Shown piece by piece: positions 46,921 to 58,362 of a stretch of 64,000 nt of DNA. The stretch is from Vicia villosa (lineage: Eukaryota > Streptophyta > Magnoliopsida > Fabales > Fabaceae): positions 62,942,336 to 63,006,335 of the forward strand of contig NC_081183.1 in the NCBI RefSeq assembly GCF_029867415.1, in the 5' to 3' direction. The notes under the pieces are model-generated. The model searched no databases. It had not been told where the DNA came from and was given only the letters and a program-made list of their open reading frames with translations. A program made the translations under genes and the position numbers. Position 1 is the first letter of the stretch. Every line of letters starts with the position of its first letter.

Positions 46921-47819
46921 TCGGTCCGTCCAGCCAATTGTCGAGTCAGTTGAGTTGCGCGACAGTTGTATACTGTCGGCGTTTTATCCCTTGGTACACG
47001 ACATGTGAGTGAATCAATGTCGGTACTTGTTTGTTTTGTTGCAGGTGTTAGATTGAAACAAGTGGGGGAGAAGCTTTGCTTCTCGGTTGTATTTCAGTTG
47101 TAAGATGATTGATTCAGTAGGCTGTTGTTGGCAACAGTGCAAGCGTTGTTGGAGTTTGTTGTTTCCCGAATTGAAGGTGACTTGGAATTAAGATTTGACT
47201 GGTAATTGAGTTGGAACATCTTGAAAGAAGATGATTAGAAGTAATTTTAAGAATTGAATATACCATTTGAAGAGTTTTGGGAATACCGTATTGAGTGTCG
47301 CTGCATGATGTCGATGTTGCATTTTGGATGACGTTGGAAAATTCATATCTTGAGTTCCGAGTGTCGGATTAATGTGCCGTTTGAGCCTACGAGGAGGTGA
47401 AATTATGTTCTACCTTATGAGAGAGTTATAAATACAGTAGAGTGACCCTATGAGGAGAGGTTCTGAAGTTGGTTATGGACGTGTGAAACTTGTTGAATAA
47501 GAATGCCTACTACCGCGATTGTTTGAAACGACGTGGAGTAGAATATGTTGTTGATGAATAAGCTAATGATATATTCGGTAATAAAGATGATTGAGTACCG
47601 ATGGATCTTGGTCAGAAGCGAATTAGTAGTAAGGATGGAATAAACTTTAGAACTATTGGAATCGTATTTGTGATGACAAAGTAACAATAGGTATAAAAGA
47701 AGAATTGTAGAGAATTTCTAACACCTATTGATGTGAGGAAGGTTTGTTGAGATTTCGAGTGGAATGATATTTGGGCGCAACATATGTCATGGAATTTGGG
47801 GTAAAACCACGGGTTATGA
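46921..47819 (+). other. Decayed interior of the Tekay-type element, left part
   Basis: No frame gives a recognisable gag, protease or RT. It is probably remnant or rearranged internal sequence. Confidence 0.5.
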
Positions 47820-48204
47820 ATGTTGTATTACTGCGTTGAGTAGGAAATCTTTAAATATGTCGGTGCTATTGGTGAAAGAGTTGGATTTAACTGAACAATT
47901 GAGAGATTTGAGTTTGGTATGTGAAGACACTCCTAATAGTGTTAGATTGGGTATGCTAAAGCCGACTAATAGTATCCTTGAAGAGATCAAAGAGGGTCAG
48001 AAAGTTGATGTTGAATTAATCGATAAGTTGACTTTGATTAATCAAGGCAAAGACGGTGAATTCCGAGTTGACAAGAATGGTATACCGAGGTTTGGTGACA
48101 GAATTTGTATTCTTGATGTTGCTGAACTTCGAAAGAGTATTCTAGAAGAAGGACACCATAGTGAATTATTGGGCTACGACGATGTTAATGAGTTTATGTG
48201 CTAA
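47820..48204 (+). pseudogene. Tekay-type pol fragment (RNase H to integrase linker)
   Basis: The translation includes ALSRKSLNMSVLLVKELD, LRDLSLVCEDTPNSVRLGML and FGDRICILDVAELRKSIL. These are typical of the end of RNase H and the segment leading to the integrase zinc finger in Tekay/Del chromoviruses. The zinc-finger HHCC pattern is not reached; the frame ends after SELLGYDDVNEFMC. The residues before ALSRKS do not match the family and may be non-coding. The rest of pol is missing or unreadable. Confidence 0.7.
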
Positions 48205-49490
48205 CTCAGAAAGGACACTATTATGTAGTAACGACAGTTTATGCTTAAATATGATTGTCGGCTATCTATTGACAAATTGAGGACTTGATCACCCTTAATC
48301 TCTTGTTGATAGTAGACGAAAATCATATAGATGAGATGAGCTTGTTTTGTTACCTTAATGGTATAAGATGTGGTGAATGCGAAGCCGTGGGAATAATCAC
48401 TCACTATGTTGTGTGAATTTATGAAGAGGTGAATGTGAAAGAGTGCAACATGATGGACAAATGACTTAAGACGGGTAATAAGAGTCGCACAGCGGAAGTG
48501 TGATGTGGAGTAGTGTTATGAGTACTAGTTGTGGCAAGTGAAGAATTAATATGTCAGGAGCCTACATAGAGAATATGTATTGATCTATATGTTGGATTTA
48601 TAATCCAGTGGATGTAAGGATGTTGTGTCCAAGAATTATAACTCTTTTGAATAATTTCCGAGATGATGAATATGTTATTACGGTTGTGCGTAGTTAACGA
48701 GTATGTATTCGGCGAAATTAAAACGAAGAATTGATACTATATAATGCTGTAATAATTTTGTGTTGTTATCAAGGTGACATTGTAGATTCTAGATATAATG
48801 AGGAATTATACTCTATGAAGGGAGAAATGGATTTAATTCTTAAAAGAGAGTGGGACTCAGTTGAGCTATTTTGTAAGCGATGGTATATTGAGGCTGATGA
48901 GTGTGACTATAATTACTTGTGTGTACTTGTTCTGATGGTTAGGATGTTTAAATAGAGGAAGTAAATCAGGAATTGGTTTTCGTTGGATGTGAGTAAGGAT
49001 TGCTAAGTGGTAGATTAGTATCACGTATGATAAAGAATGATTCTTGAACGAATGAGTAAAGAGGGCCAGAGTTGGGTATAACTCAGAAATCTATTTGGTA
49101 TAGATGATTGTGATGAGTAATCAGAGTAGTGCGGAAAAAGCATAATGTAACGTGTTGGATAATTGCTGGTGTGACTTAAGAGGAGTCAGATAATTGGAAT
49201 TCAATGGTATAGGAATATGAGTATTGAGTTTCTTGAAGGAAGAGGTTGGTGAAAAGTGTAAGTATTACCTTATCACTCAAATGGAAAAGTGTGTCTGAGG
49301 ATGATAAGTTCGGTAGATGGTATGCATCCCTGCAGTGTTGATCAGTGTGATCACACTATGGATTGTGTAATTGTATTACTCGGTTGTTAAGCGTATTATA
49401 TAGGTTGTACCTCAATGTTCTGTTGTTGTTAACCTTTTGGAGATATAGCGAGTGGTATACTTTTGGATAGTCAAATGCGACGTAAGAACT
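48205..49490 (+). other. Decayed interior of the Tekay-type element, right part
   Basis: There are only short frames without recognisable domains and no polypurine tract. It ends at the junction with the truncated right LTR near 49491. Confidence 0.5.
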
Positions 49491-50633
49491 GGATGTTGTG
49501 ATTGCTTCTGCTTGTTATGCAAAATGGATGTTGTTCATGGTAAATATGGTTATCATGTGTTTTGATGAATGATGATGTAAATGCTCTGTTATTGTTGGGT
49601 TGATTTTTTGTACTTGGTACACGATTGTGAGGGGTGTTATTGTTGTTGCACTGTGTGGTGAATGTTTTATCTGTTATGATGTCAAGGTTGTAACTGGTAA
49701 TTGATATACATATATTGTTGATGTAAAATATGTATTTATTTATGGTTGAGAAATAGCATAACTGTGTGTGGCTATTGAATATCGTGGTGGTTGATGATTA
49801 TGACATTTGGTTGTTTAATGTTGATGGTGAGCATGTTATGGTTGATACATGCATTTCATAATCATGTTGTGGGTTGTATCCCTTATGGTGGTGGGACAGC
49901 GGTAGCTAATTCCCATTGTGTGGTTGGTGAGAGAAGTAGCCGAATCTATATGGTGGTGGATCGGTGAGATGGGTTATCCCATGTTTGGTACCACATGCAT
50001 ATAGTTGCATTGCATTAGGTTGTTGTGTATAATTGTAACATGAATGGAAGATTGCCCAATGTTATAATATTTGACGATGGTGTAATTGTTATGGTGTTGT
50101 CTTTTGGTAATGTATTCTATTGTTGTTGTGTGTTGATAAGTACTTCCTGGCAATCTGAATATAATGAAATTGGATGAATAATGTGACTATGATGTGTTAT
50201 TGTTTATGATTCGATAACATTTGTTAATTGTGAATGAGACTCACCCTTACTGTTGATATTTTCAGATTGAGGATAGCGGCTTTCGGCTCGGTGAGGATTA
50301 GCTCATGAATCAGTTGTTTAGTATAGTGTCGGTGTCATGCTCTGATATTGTAACACTGAGGGAACGCTAGTTTAGAGTTTATGATGATACTCTATTTTGT
50401 TGTTATTGGAGTAATTTATGAGATATTGCATAGATGATGTTATGCTTATCCGTATAATGAATTTTCCGCTGTGTTAACATGAGATGTTTATGTATTATGA
50501 TGAATTGTTCCTTAGTGAAAGCATGACAATGAAGTTATGATAAATTTTTTTAATTGGAATTGTGGCACCCTTGTGTTCATGTTTTACTCTGAATTATTTT
50601 ATTAATTTTCGCGGGGTTTAGAAGGGTGTTACA
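49491..50633 (+). repeat. Right LTR of the Tekay-type element, first kilobase missing
   Basis: From tgtgattgcttctgc on it matches 45766-46901 closely and ends GGGTGTTACA at the AATAT duplication. The portion equivalent to the first 1.04 kb of the LTR, and the polypurine tract, are deleted. Confidence 0.8.
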
Positions 50634-52036
50634 AATATATTGAAAAGTTAAAATTTGTCAAAATGACATTGTCAATATTACATTCCAGAAGACAACTAGG
50701 CAAAGGAAAATATTCACCATCACATTCGAACACAAAAGAGTCAACATGTTAAAAAAATTCTAAAAGCTGTTACAACTTGTTAATGATTGAAGTCATCAGG
50801 GAGGCTGGTCTTCATTTGAGAGTACTGGAAAGCAAGTACAGATAAGCGTCGCTCGACCATGGCTTGTTGTTTCTCCAATCTTCAATTTCAGACTCCAATG
50901 TTTGGGCTTCTTCGACGTGTTGAATGCCAGTTTGAATTTCTGCAGTCAAGTTCAGGCGGTTGAGCTCGCGGATTTCGTTTTGACGATCCTTCGTAATCTG
51001 TATCTTCTGCTGCAGTAAAGATATTTTTTGTTTCCAAGTCTTAATGTTTCCTTCACAAGTGTCATACTCTTCCTGATACTTTGAATGTTGGGCCTCCATG
51101 GCTTCAATTCGAGCGTGCGAAGCATCAACAGCAGTCCAAGACGAAGCTTGTTCAGTTTCTTTCTCAGCAAGTTTTTTCGAGAGGTCTTGTTTTTGAAGTT
51201 GGTTTGATTGGATTTTATCAACCAAAAAGCTCACAGAAATTAGTATTTGAGAGACTTCATTGGAAACACTCAACACATCTACTTTCTTCAATAAGCTTTT
51301 AAGGTCATAGAAGATGTTAACATTATCATTCACAGCTTGGATGAAATCAATCTCGAAGACTTTTTCTTAATTTGTCGAAGAAGGCTCTGGCTGGTTGGCT
51401 CTTCAGTTTTTCCTCCTGAAGTAGTTGAAGAAGCCCCATCTTTTTCAGATGAATCACTTCTTGCTTTGAGCATTGCTTTAAGATAACCAACAGGGTTCAT
51501 AACCTTAAGTTCGTTTATTTTAGTCTATGATGGGATCTTGGGGGTATTAACTGAGGTGGTTGTTGGTTGTACACCTGTTCCAAAAGGCTGATATGGACCT
51601 TCCATCTCCTTTGATTTGCTTATAGCTTCATTCGAAGGTCTATCTTCAACCACAGTTTCTTTTTCTTCTTCACCTTTGGATTTTTCACTAGCTTCGTCAT
51701 TTGGTGACAAAACAACGCCACCCTCCATGTCAATGTCTTGATCATGATGAGGAATTTCTGGTGAAGAGTCTTCAGGGAGTATTTGTTGAAGAGGCTTCGC
51801 TCGCATATTGTGATCAAATATGTCATCACTATTAGTGTCAGAATCTGAAAGTTGTAATGGAGTTGGTTTGGTCGAAGTCTCTTTCGCCTGCACAGGAATG
51901 GTAAAAGCAAGATCACCTGGTTCCCTGTTTGACCCTTCGAGAGATCCCTTGACAAGTGTATCAGGGAGTGATTGAGAACTCAGGATAGCAGGTTTGTCGG
52001 GTTGTAAAGTCGAAGTGCAGTGCCGATAGCATCATC

Positions 52037-52113
52037 CTGTACAGGTAAACAATAAGAGATATAAACATAATGTAAGTCAGGGAGTATCATTCGAATTGAT
52101 GAACAATATCTAC
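52037..52113 (-). other. Intron of antisense gene 2 (77 bp)
   Basis: The minus-strand donor AAG/GTAGAT at 52113 and acceptor GTACAG/GATGAT at 52037 separate the exon ending DNAAPK from the exon starting DDAIG. Confidence 0.6.
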
Positions 52114-52380
52114 CTTAGGAGCTGCATTATCTAGGCTCGAATTATGGCTCTTAGCCCCAACAGCCTTCGTAGGTTGTTCCTCTGTCGCTCTTTGATCATC
52201 CGAAGCTTCAGGTTTCGAGATCCCAAAAGACTTTTCTTTTGCCTGAAGGGGGATAATTTTTGCCCTTTTTGGTTTGGTTAATTTGGTATTGGGAGGAGAT
52301 TTTTCTTCAGAATCAGATTCGATTCGAGTACTGGTTGTGGCAGCTTTCCTTTCTGGAGTTAGGGGAAGTTTTCGAGTATT

Positions 52381-52461
52381 CTGCAAAATAGATAAAAGGA
52401 GAAATATTAGGCTCCTACTGAAAGCCTCTAAATCCATAATGAATCAAATTCGAGTACTTAC
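52381..52461 (-). other. Intron of antisense gene 2 (81 bp)
   Basis: The minus-strand donor GTAAGT at 52461 and acceptor TTTTGCAG ending at 52381 are both canonical. The intron joins the frame ending KSKPG to the one starting NTRKLPLTPERK. Confidence 0.7.
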
Positions 52462-52571
52462 CCCAGGTTTTGACTTGCTGGTATTGGTGTCCTCGCTTGA
52501 CTTCTTCCCTTTCGAAGCAGTTGTGGATCTTTTTACAGCACCGTCTTTAATGCCATGTTTTCGGGATACAA

Positions 52572-52669
52572 CTGTAAATAATAAAGAAAAGAAATAAAAC
52601 ATGTAAGTAAAGATGTCAAATCTAAAGAACAAGACATGTGTAGAATCGAAAGATTCGCGAGTTCCACAC
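52572..52669 (-). other. Intron of antisense gene 2 (98 bp)
   Basis: The minus-strand donor GAAG/GTGTGG at 52669 and acceptor TTTACAG ending at 52572 fit, and the frame runs from TPILE into VSRKHG across it. Confidence 0.6.
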
Positions 52670-52810
52670 CTTCGAGTATCGGGGTCAGAACACGAACGTG
52701 TTCTAGGCCAATATGAGATGTCCTTTGAAATTGTCCAAGGTGCTTAGTCGGAATCATTCTCTGGGCACGTTTTTTAGAATCTTCACAAAGTTATTTCATG
52801 ACATTTCCCC

Positions 52811-55015
52811 TGTAACACCCTTCTAAACCCCCAATAAATTAAATGATATTTTCAGAGTAAACATGTGATTAAGAGTGTTACAATTATCTCATATAAAATA
52901 AAACATCTGTCATGCTGTTCTGAGGAACATAAACAATTGCAAACATGTTTAAAACACAGCGGAATACTTTATTAGTTGAATAATCAAAACCATCATCTAC
53001 CACGTTCAAGGCATAAACAACATTATTCAACAACAAAACCAAAACTAGAGTTATCATCCAACTCTAAACACAAGAGCCCCCCCAGTGTTACAAGACCAGA
53101 GCATGACACCGACACAACCAAACTACACGAAGTAACTCTACGAGTTATCCTCACCCAGCACAAGCCGATAATCCTTAATCTGAAAAATAATCAACACTAA
53201 GGGTGAGTCTCATTCGCAATTAAAAAATGTTATCAGTTCATAAACGATAAAACCTCAATAGTATAATATTCACCCAACATCATCATATATTCAGGCTATA
53301 CACACATACATCAAACACACAACATTATAACATTGGACAACTTCCATTCATGTTATAATAAATCAAACACCTAATGCAATGCAACTACATGCATGTGGTA
53401 CCAATCATGGGACGAACCCATCTCACCGATCCACCATCGTCAAGGATACGGCGACACCCACTCACTAATTCCACACAATGGGAATTAGCTACCACTGATC
53501 CACCATCGTCAAGGATCAGCCACATAATGATTATGAAATGCATGTATCAACCATAACATGCTCATCATCCACATAGACCAACCAATGTCATAATCATCAA
53601 CCAATATAGTAATCAATAGCCACACACACAGTTATGCTATTCCAAACCAAATAGAATACATATTTTACATCGACAATATATGTATAACAAACACCAATTA
53701 CAACCACAACATCATAACATATATAACACCCACCACACAGTGCAACAACAATAGCACCTCTCACAATCGTGTATCAAGTACAACAAATTAACCCCAACAA
53801 CAACAGAGCATTTACGTCATCATTCCTCAAAACACATGATAACCATATTTACCATGAACAACATCCATTTGCATAACAAGCAGGAGCAATCACATTATAA
53901 CAACACACACCATTGCACATATTCAATTATGCAACCAACAATTCATTGCTCCTTATCAATTATGCAAAACAAGAATAAACCACATTTGGAGAAAACAATA
54001 CTTTTCAAAATAAAATCAAGTTATTGTTGTTTTATTTATTTCATATGGTAGAGCATTCAATTTAAGGAACAACGTCCAAAACGGCGTCTAAAATGGATTT
54101 ACGGTTCAAAAGATACGAATTTTTGAAAATAAATATTTTTCGTAAAAGCTGCAGCGTAACGGGTTACGAAAAGGCGTAACGGGTTACGAAAATAATTTTT
54201 CAAAAAAAAGCTTCAGCCGTAACGGGTTACGAAAAGGCGTAACGGGTTACGAAAATAATTTTTCAAAAACAGTTTCAGCCGTAACGGGTTACGAAAAACA
54301 CCGTAACCGGTTACGAACTCGTAACCAGCCCAAAAACCCCATTTTTCACCACCGTAACCGGTTACAAGCCTGACCGTAACCGGTTACATCACCTGTAACA
54401 GCAAAAAAAACACTTTTGACAGCAACTTATTTCCATCCAACACAACCCAAATTGAATCATTTCGACCATACACGAAAAACAGAATAATTCACAATCATTC
54501 CATGTTATTTCATGCCTCAACAACACATCCAAACATAATCAATCATCAAAAACATGCATTTACACATAATTTATCAATTTGAACCTAAATGTCAAAACCC
54601 CAACCTAGAACATACTCCTTTATTGAATCAATACCATACAAGTCTTAATCCTATCATCTACAACCCGATAATAGAGGTTAATCGGAAGAGTCCCCCCTTA
54701 CCTTAGCCAAGGATCTTGATTAGCCCTCTTCCTCTTCTGTTCCTCTTTCACGTATCAGCACTTCTACTCTTCTGCCCCTCTTTCACATCTATTTTCCTTT
54801 TTTTCCTCAATTCCTTATTTTTATGAAAATAGATTTTAATTTAGTAAAAGGCCTTCTAGCATAGCACCCCCTCTTTACTAACACCACATCAAGCCCAATA
54901 ACCTCTTCTTTTTTTTTCCATAATTCTTCAATTAAATCCAATCAAATTCCAAATAATTCCAAATAAATATTTTAATTCCAATTTAAATCAAATAATGAAA
55001 ATATGGGGTGTTACA
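52811..55015 (-). mobile_element. Tekay/Del-type solo LTR (2205 bp) inside antisense gene 2
   Basis: It has perfect TCCCC duplications (52806-52810 and 55016-55020) and ends TGTAACACCC...GGGTGTTACA. It is homologous in reverse to the LTR at 44726-46901, including the aagagggctaatcaagatcc segment. There is no internal sequence, hence a solo LTR left by LTR-LTR recombination. At 54148-54395 it carries a cluster of GTAACCGGTTAC-type palindromes. Confidence 0.9.
54148..54395. repeat. Cluster of CGTAACCGGTTACG-type palindromes
   Basis: About eight copies of cgtaac(c/g)ggttac(g/a) lie in about 250 bp, several perfect palindromes, some embedded in a duplicated unit of about 75 bp. The equivalent place in the related LTR at 45373-45500 holds a different GC-rich repeat. 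Confidence 0.8.
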
Positions 55016-57169
55016 TCCCCAAGCGAACCAGTCTGGAAATGGAGGGCTGAAAGCCACGCCAAAATCAGCACTAGGAAGTCAAGGAAATTTTGAAGGGTAC
55101 ATGTTGAAAGCCGTTTTATAACGTTGTCCAGGTATAACATACGTAGGCAGTTTCAGACTCTTCAATTTTTTAGAAAACTTTTCATGTAACGTAAATGTTG
55201 TCTCATGAATGGTTCGACTAAGATCACCTGGCAAGTAGACAGTTTCAAAAAACTTTTGGAACACTGGAATCTCTTTAATGTGCGTCGATGTACCTTTTTT
55301 GAAGCGCTCCTGTATAAGAACAAAGGCTGAAGTCAGTTCCTTCGAAAGAGCAGGAACATCAAAAATTTCCTTGTTGTAATAATCAGCCCACCACTTCGTG
55401 AATTCCATGGTGCAATAGAAAACGGGTTTAAATCTGAATGGATTAAAGGAAGTGATTCTAATATATTTGGCAGTCTGGCATTCGAAACCTTCTTCAGTAT
55501 AAAACATGGATGGAAGACGCAAGTGATTCTTCTTTGCATACATGGTTGAAGGTGTAATATGTACTAAACCAAATTGTCTTGCAACCAGGTTGGGCTGATA
55601 ACTTAACAGTCCATAGTGGTTCTTTGAGTTCCTCAACCTATGAACTAATAATTTGGGAGTTAAGAAAGCTTCCCAAATAGCTAGGGACTCGGCTAGATGT
55701 TCTAATAAAGAAACAGGGAACTCTCGAGTAAACCATTCAGGACCTACTTTTCTTTCAACGAAAGGTGCCATTGAAGGGGTAAACTGGTAGCGTTTTGCGA
55801 ACATCATCATGAAAGCTCGGAAGGTTTGTGGCAATACTCCAGATTCTTCCACAGGGGTTAGTTGAGCAAGTTTAGTCCCTTCGACTGTCCTTTTTTTGAT
55901 GGAAGATGCTTCTTCGTCAACAATGCCTTTCTTTGGCAAAAAGGTATCGAAGGTAGCATTCAACCACAGTTGGAGTAGCCAAAAAGGTCCAGCAAAAAGA
56001 ACTGACTTGTTAGCCAGTTGATCTTTCAAATACTCTACAGATTCACCCAGTACTTTGTAGAGACACGCGAGAGTTAATTGGGCCAGATTCAACTTCTTCC
56101 TAGAGTTGAGTTGATTCGCCATAACCAAATATCTTTTCGCCACTTGCAATGATCTCGAACAGAAAACACATCTTGACAACCAGAGTGCCAAGAAAGCAAT
56201 GTGTTCTTCGCCAGAAACCTCTTCGTTATCTGTAACGTGATGCTTCTCAAAATAGACAGTATAAGTGGCTAAGCTTTCGCCAAACTGGATGGTATCAACG
56301 TCCATGAAGTTAGGATAAAAGTTCTCTCCGAGGGGGTGAAGTCCAGTGATAGCAGTCACGTCAAAGAGCGTGGAAGTCACCATTCCGCAGGGTAAATGGA
56401 AAGTATTATGAGTTGTGTCCTAAAAATATATCGAAGCTACTAGCATAGCCTGATTATAGTCGAGGTCATTTTTCAATAATTGGATTAAGTCATAAATCCC
56501 TAATTCTTTCCAGAATTGGGATTTCTTCTTTTCTATCTTCTCTAACCAAGCGAAGTAAGGTTCAGGGTCTTTCGCTAAAGGGATGGCTCTAAACACTTTG
56601 AGAGTCTTAGTCATGTAATCTAGACAGATTTTTTCTTGAGCTATTAGGGTTTCCGTTGAAGACGCAATCTGGGATAGAGGAACTTCCTCTGTTTTAGCTA
56701 ACTTAGGATTTTCTTTGTCATCTATCCTATTACCAGCAAGTATGGGATTTCCCTTTTCATCTACCTGATTTCTACTAACTAAAGGCCTACATTTATAATA
56801 AGTGGGAAAGAAATTATATTTTAACTATGCATTTGGGCCAGGTAGTGGACCCATATACGCATAAGTTTTTCCAGAAATTTCAAGAGGAATCAGTACCTGA
56901 GATGCATATATTTTGTGCTTTTCTTCAAGATATGGTGGTTTTGGTACATACTCCCAATTCTCTATTTGTGTTGGATTCTTGATCTTTAAAATAGGTTCAG
57001 TGGCGTCCATTGTCTGCTTTTGTTTAAGTATTTGATCGTGAGAAGCCATTGTTGGATGAAGTTTTGTTGAAGAGTCAGAAAAATGGTTGGAAGATTTGGA
57101 GAAGATGAATAGAAGATGGTATTCAACAATGAAGGTCTGAGAAAAGTTTTTGAAGTATTAAAGTATTTT

Positions 57170-57177
57170 TATTTATA
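57170..57177 (-). promoter_or_regulatory. TATA-like box upstream of antisense gene 2
   Basis: TATAAATA on the minus strand lies about 120 bases before ATG 57049, a normal distance for a plant promoter with a short leader. The rest of 57050-57486 shows no other feature. Confidence 0.45.
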
Positions 57178-57486
57178 AGAAAGGTGCGTAGAAGATCTCT
57201 CAGATTTGATGAATATTTGGAAAGAAAATTAGTGGGACACGTGTTTGATGGCTATTGGAGAACGAAGCGGTTATGCAGCCTAGGCGTTACTCCTAATAAA
57301 TAGGAGCAATGATGAAACGTGGGAACGCACATTCTGAAGAGAGATTTTTGAAAATGATAAGACGTTTGAAGAAGTCATGATGACTATGACGTCAGTTACA
57401 AAGTTTCAAGGAAACTGATAGGTTAAGATCATCAAAATCTATAAGACAAAAAATGTCCATTTCTACATATGATTCGAAATGAACAT

Positions 57487-57501
57487 TTATTGGGGGCAAT
57501 T
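57487..57501 (+). other. Polypurine-like tract before the Tat 3' LTR
   Basis: A short run, tgggggcaat, directly precedes the TGTTAGC start of the LTR. It is weak as a polypurine tract but correctly placed. Confidence 0.5.
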
Positions 57502-58362
57502 TGTTAGCTGGAGATTTCGATTCTGAAGCTGGGTAATCTGAAATGGTGTATTCGAAATGTTATGGAAATTGATGTGAAAGAAGTTATTTCGTGTAAATAG
57601 TCTTTGAAAGGAATATTATTTATGTCGAAGTATAAACTCAGAAAAATCCTTGAAATATCTATAAGTACACTTTCGAAATTCAAATGGGAATATATGATCA
57701 GGCGAACACGTGGAAACATCTTAAAGAGGTAACATTTGAGGCGACAAACGTGGCAATCATCTATGTAGGGACCGTTAGGGTCAAAATAGTATGAATAGGA
57801 GTCTAAATATTTATATTTGGTGTGTTCAAACGAATATACAAAAATTCACAAAATTACTCAAAGTACCAGCGTTAGAGAAACGAGTCTTTGCTGAACAAAT
57901 GTATGTGCAAGAACACCTTGTTTATTTTATTCGAAGTCAATTTATTGTCTTTATATAAACGCAAGTTATTTTACATTGTTTTATTATCATTTAGTTTTCA
58001 GTCAAATTTACATTTCGCTTTATCATTTTTACTTTCAAAATCCTTTACTTTAATGTTATGCTCTTTTACTTTCATAGGAAATTTATAGATTTTTGTCAAA
58101 GTCTTTATATTTCTTTATTTTATGGTTCATTGTCGAACCCTAGGTATTACAAAGTCATTTATTATCATACAAAAACTTAATCATCTAAATATAAAAATCA
58201 AAACAATGAGTCAGATTATAAAAACCGTAGCATTCGAGACACATGTCCTAGGATCAATCTAGTCGATGGAAGACTAGCGGTTGTTTGTGAGAAATCACTG
58301 GTAAACACGCTGGTATCTCATAGATACATTTGTATTTACACGTGATTCCAAATGAGTTAACA
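57502..58362 (+). repeat. 3' LTR of the Tat-lineage element (861 bp)
   Basis: It starts TGTTAGCTGG and ends GAGTTAACA, giving TGTTA/TAACA termini. A TTTATATAAA box lies near 57950. AACCC (58363-58367) would be the target duplication, with its partner off-window. The LTR is much shorter than those of the Ogre-type elements. Confidence 0.7.

Larger units (their letters stand above)
44726..50633 (+). mobile_element. Degenerate Tekay/Del-type (chromovirus) LTR retrotransposon with deletion
   Basis: It is flanked by perfect AATAT duplications (44721-44725 and 50634-50638). The 5' LTR (44726-46901) starts TGTAACAACCC and ends GGGTGTTACA, and is followed by a tRNA-iMet PBS. The interior is only about 2.6 kb and keeps one recognisable pol fragment. 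The right LTR is represented only by its last 1.14 kb. Terminal sequence, PBS type and the pol fragment fit the Tekay/Del chromoviruses. Confidence 0.82.
50812..57049 (-). pseudogene. Antisense gene 2 of the Tat element: plant mobile domain protein with introns
   Basis: Starting at ATG 57049 (MASHDQILKQKQTMD), one register runs to about 55020 with stops near 56822, 56420 and 55079. It contains the plant mobile domain (TLFDVTAITGLHPLGE, AFLALWLSRCVFCSRSL, KLNLAQLTLACLYKVLG and GPFWLLQLWL). A Tekay-type solo LTR interrupts it. Beyond it follow a lysine/serine-rich part (SRKHGIKDGAVKRSTTASKG), an acidic part, and a C-terminal coiled coil (QKQDLSKKLAEKETEQ onward) ending at 50812. Three GT-AG introns lie in the 3' half. 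Two frameshifts (near 51990 and 51360) and a stop at 51525 disable it. The domain family is known from host genes (MAIN/MAIL) and many transposons; the role here is unknown. Confidence 0.8.
29512..58362 (+). mobile_element. Old Tat-lineage Ty3/gypsy retrotransposon with antisense genes (host of the nest)
   Basis: Visible parts are sense pol (29513-31789 and 42173-43354), an antisense gene (44337-43614), a second antisense gene (57049-50812), a polypurine tract and the 3' LTR (57502-58362). A second, archaeal-type RNase H domain after the normal one places it in the Tat lineage. It lacks its 5' LTR, gag and protease, which should lie beyond the Ogre insertion to the left. Insertions at 31790, 44726 and 52811 break it. 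Tat-lineage elements with extra ORFs downstream of pol, including antisense ones, are known. Confidence 0.8.
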
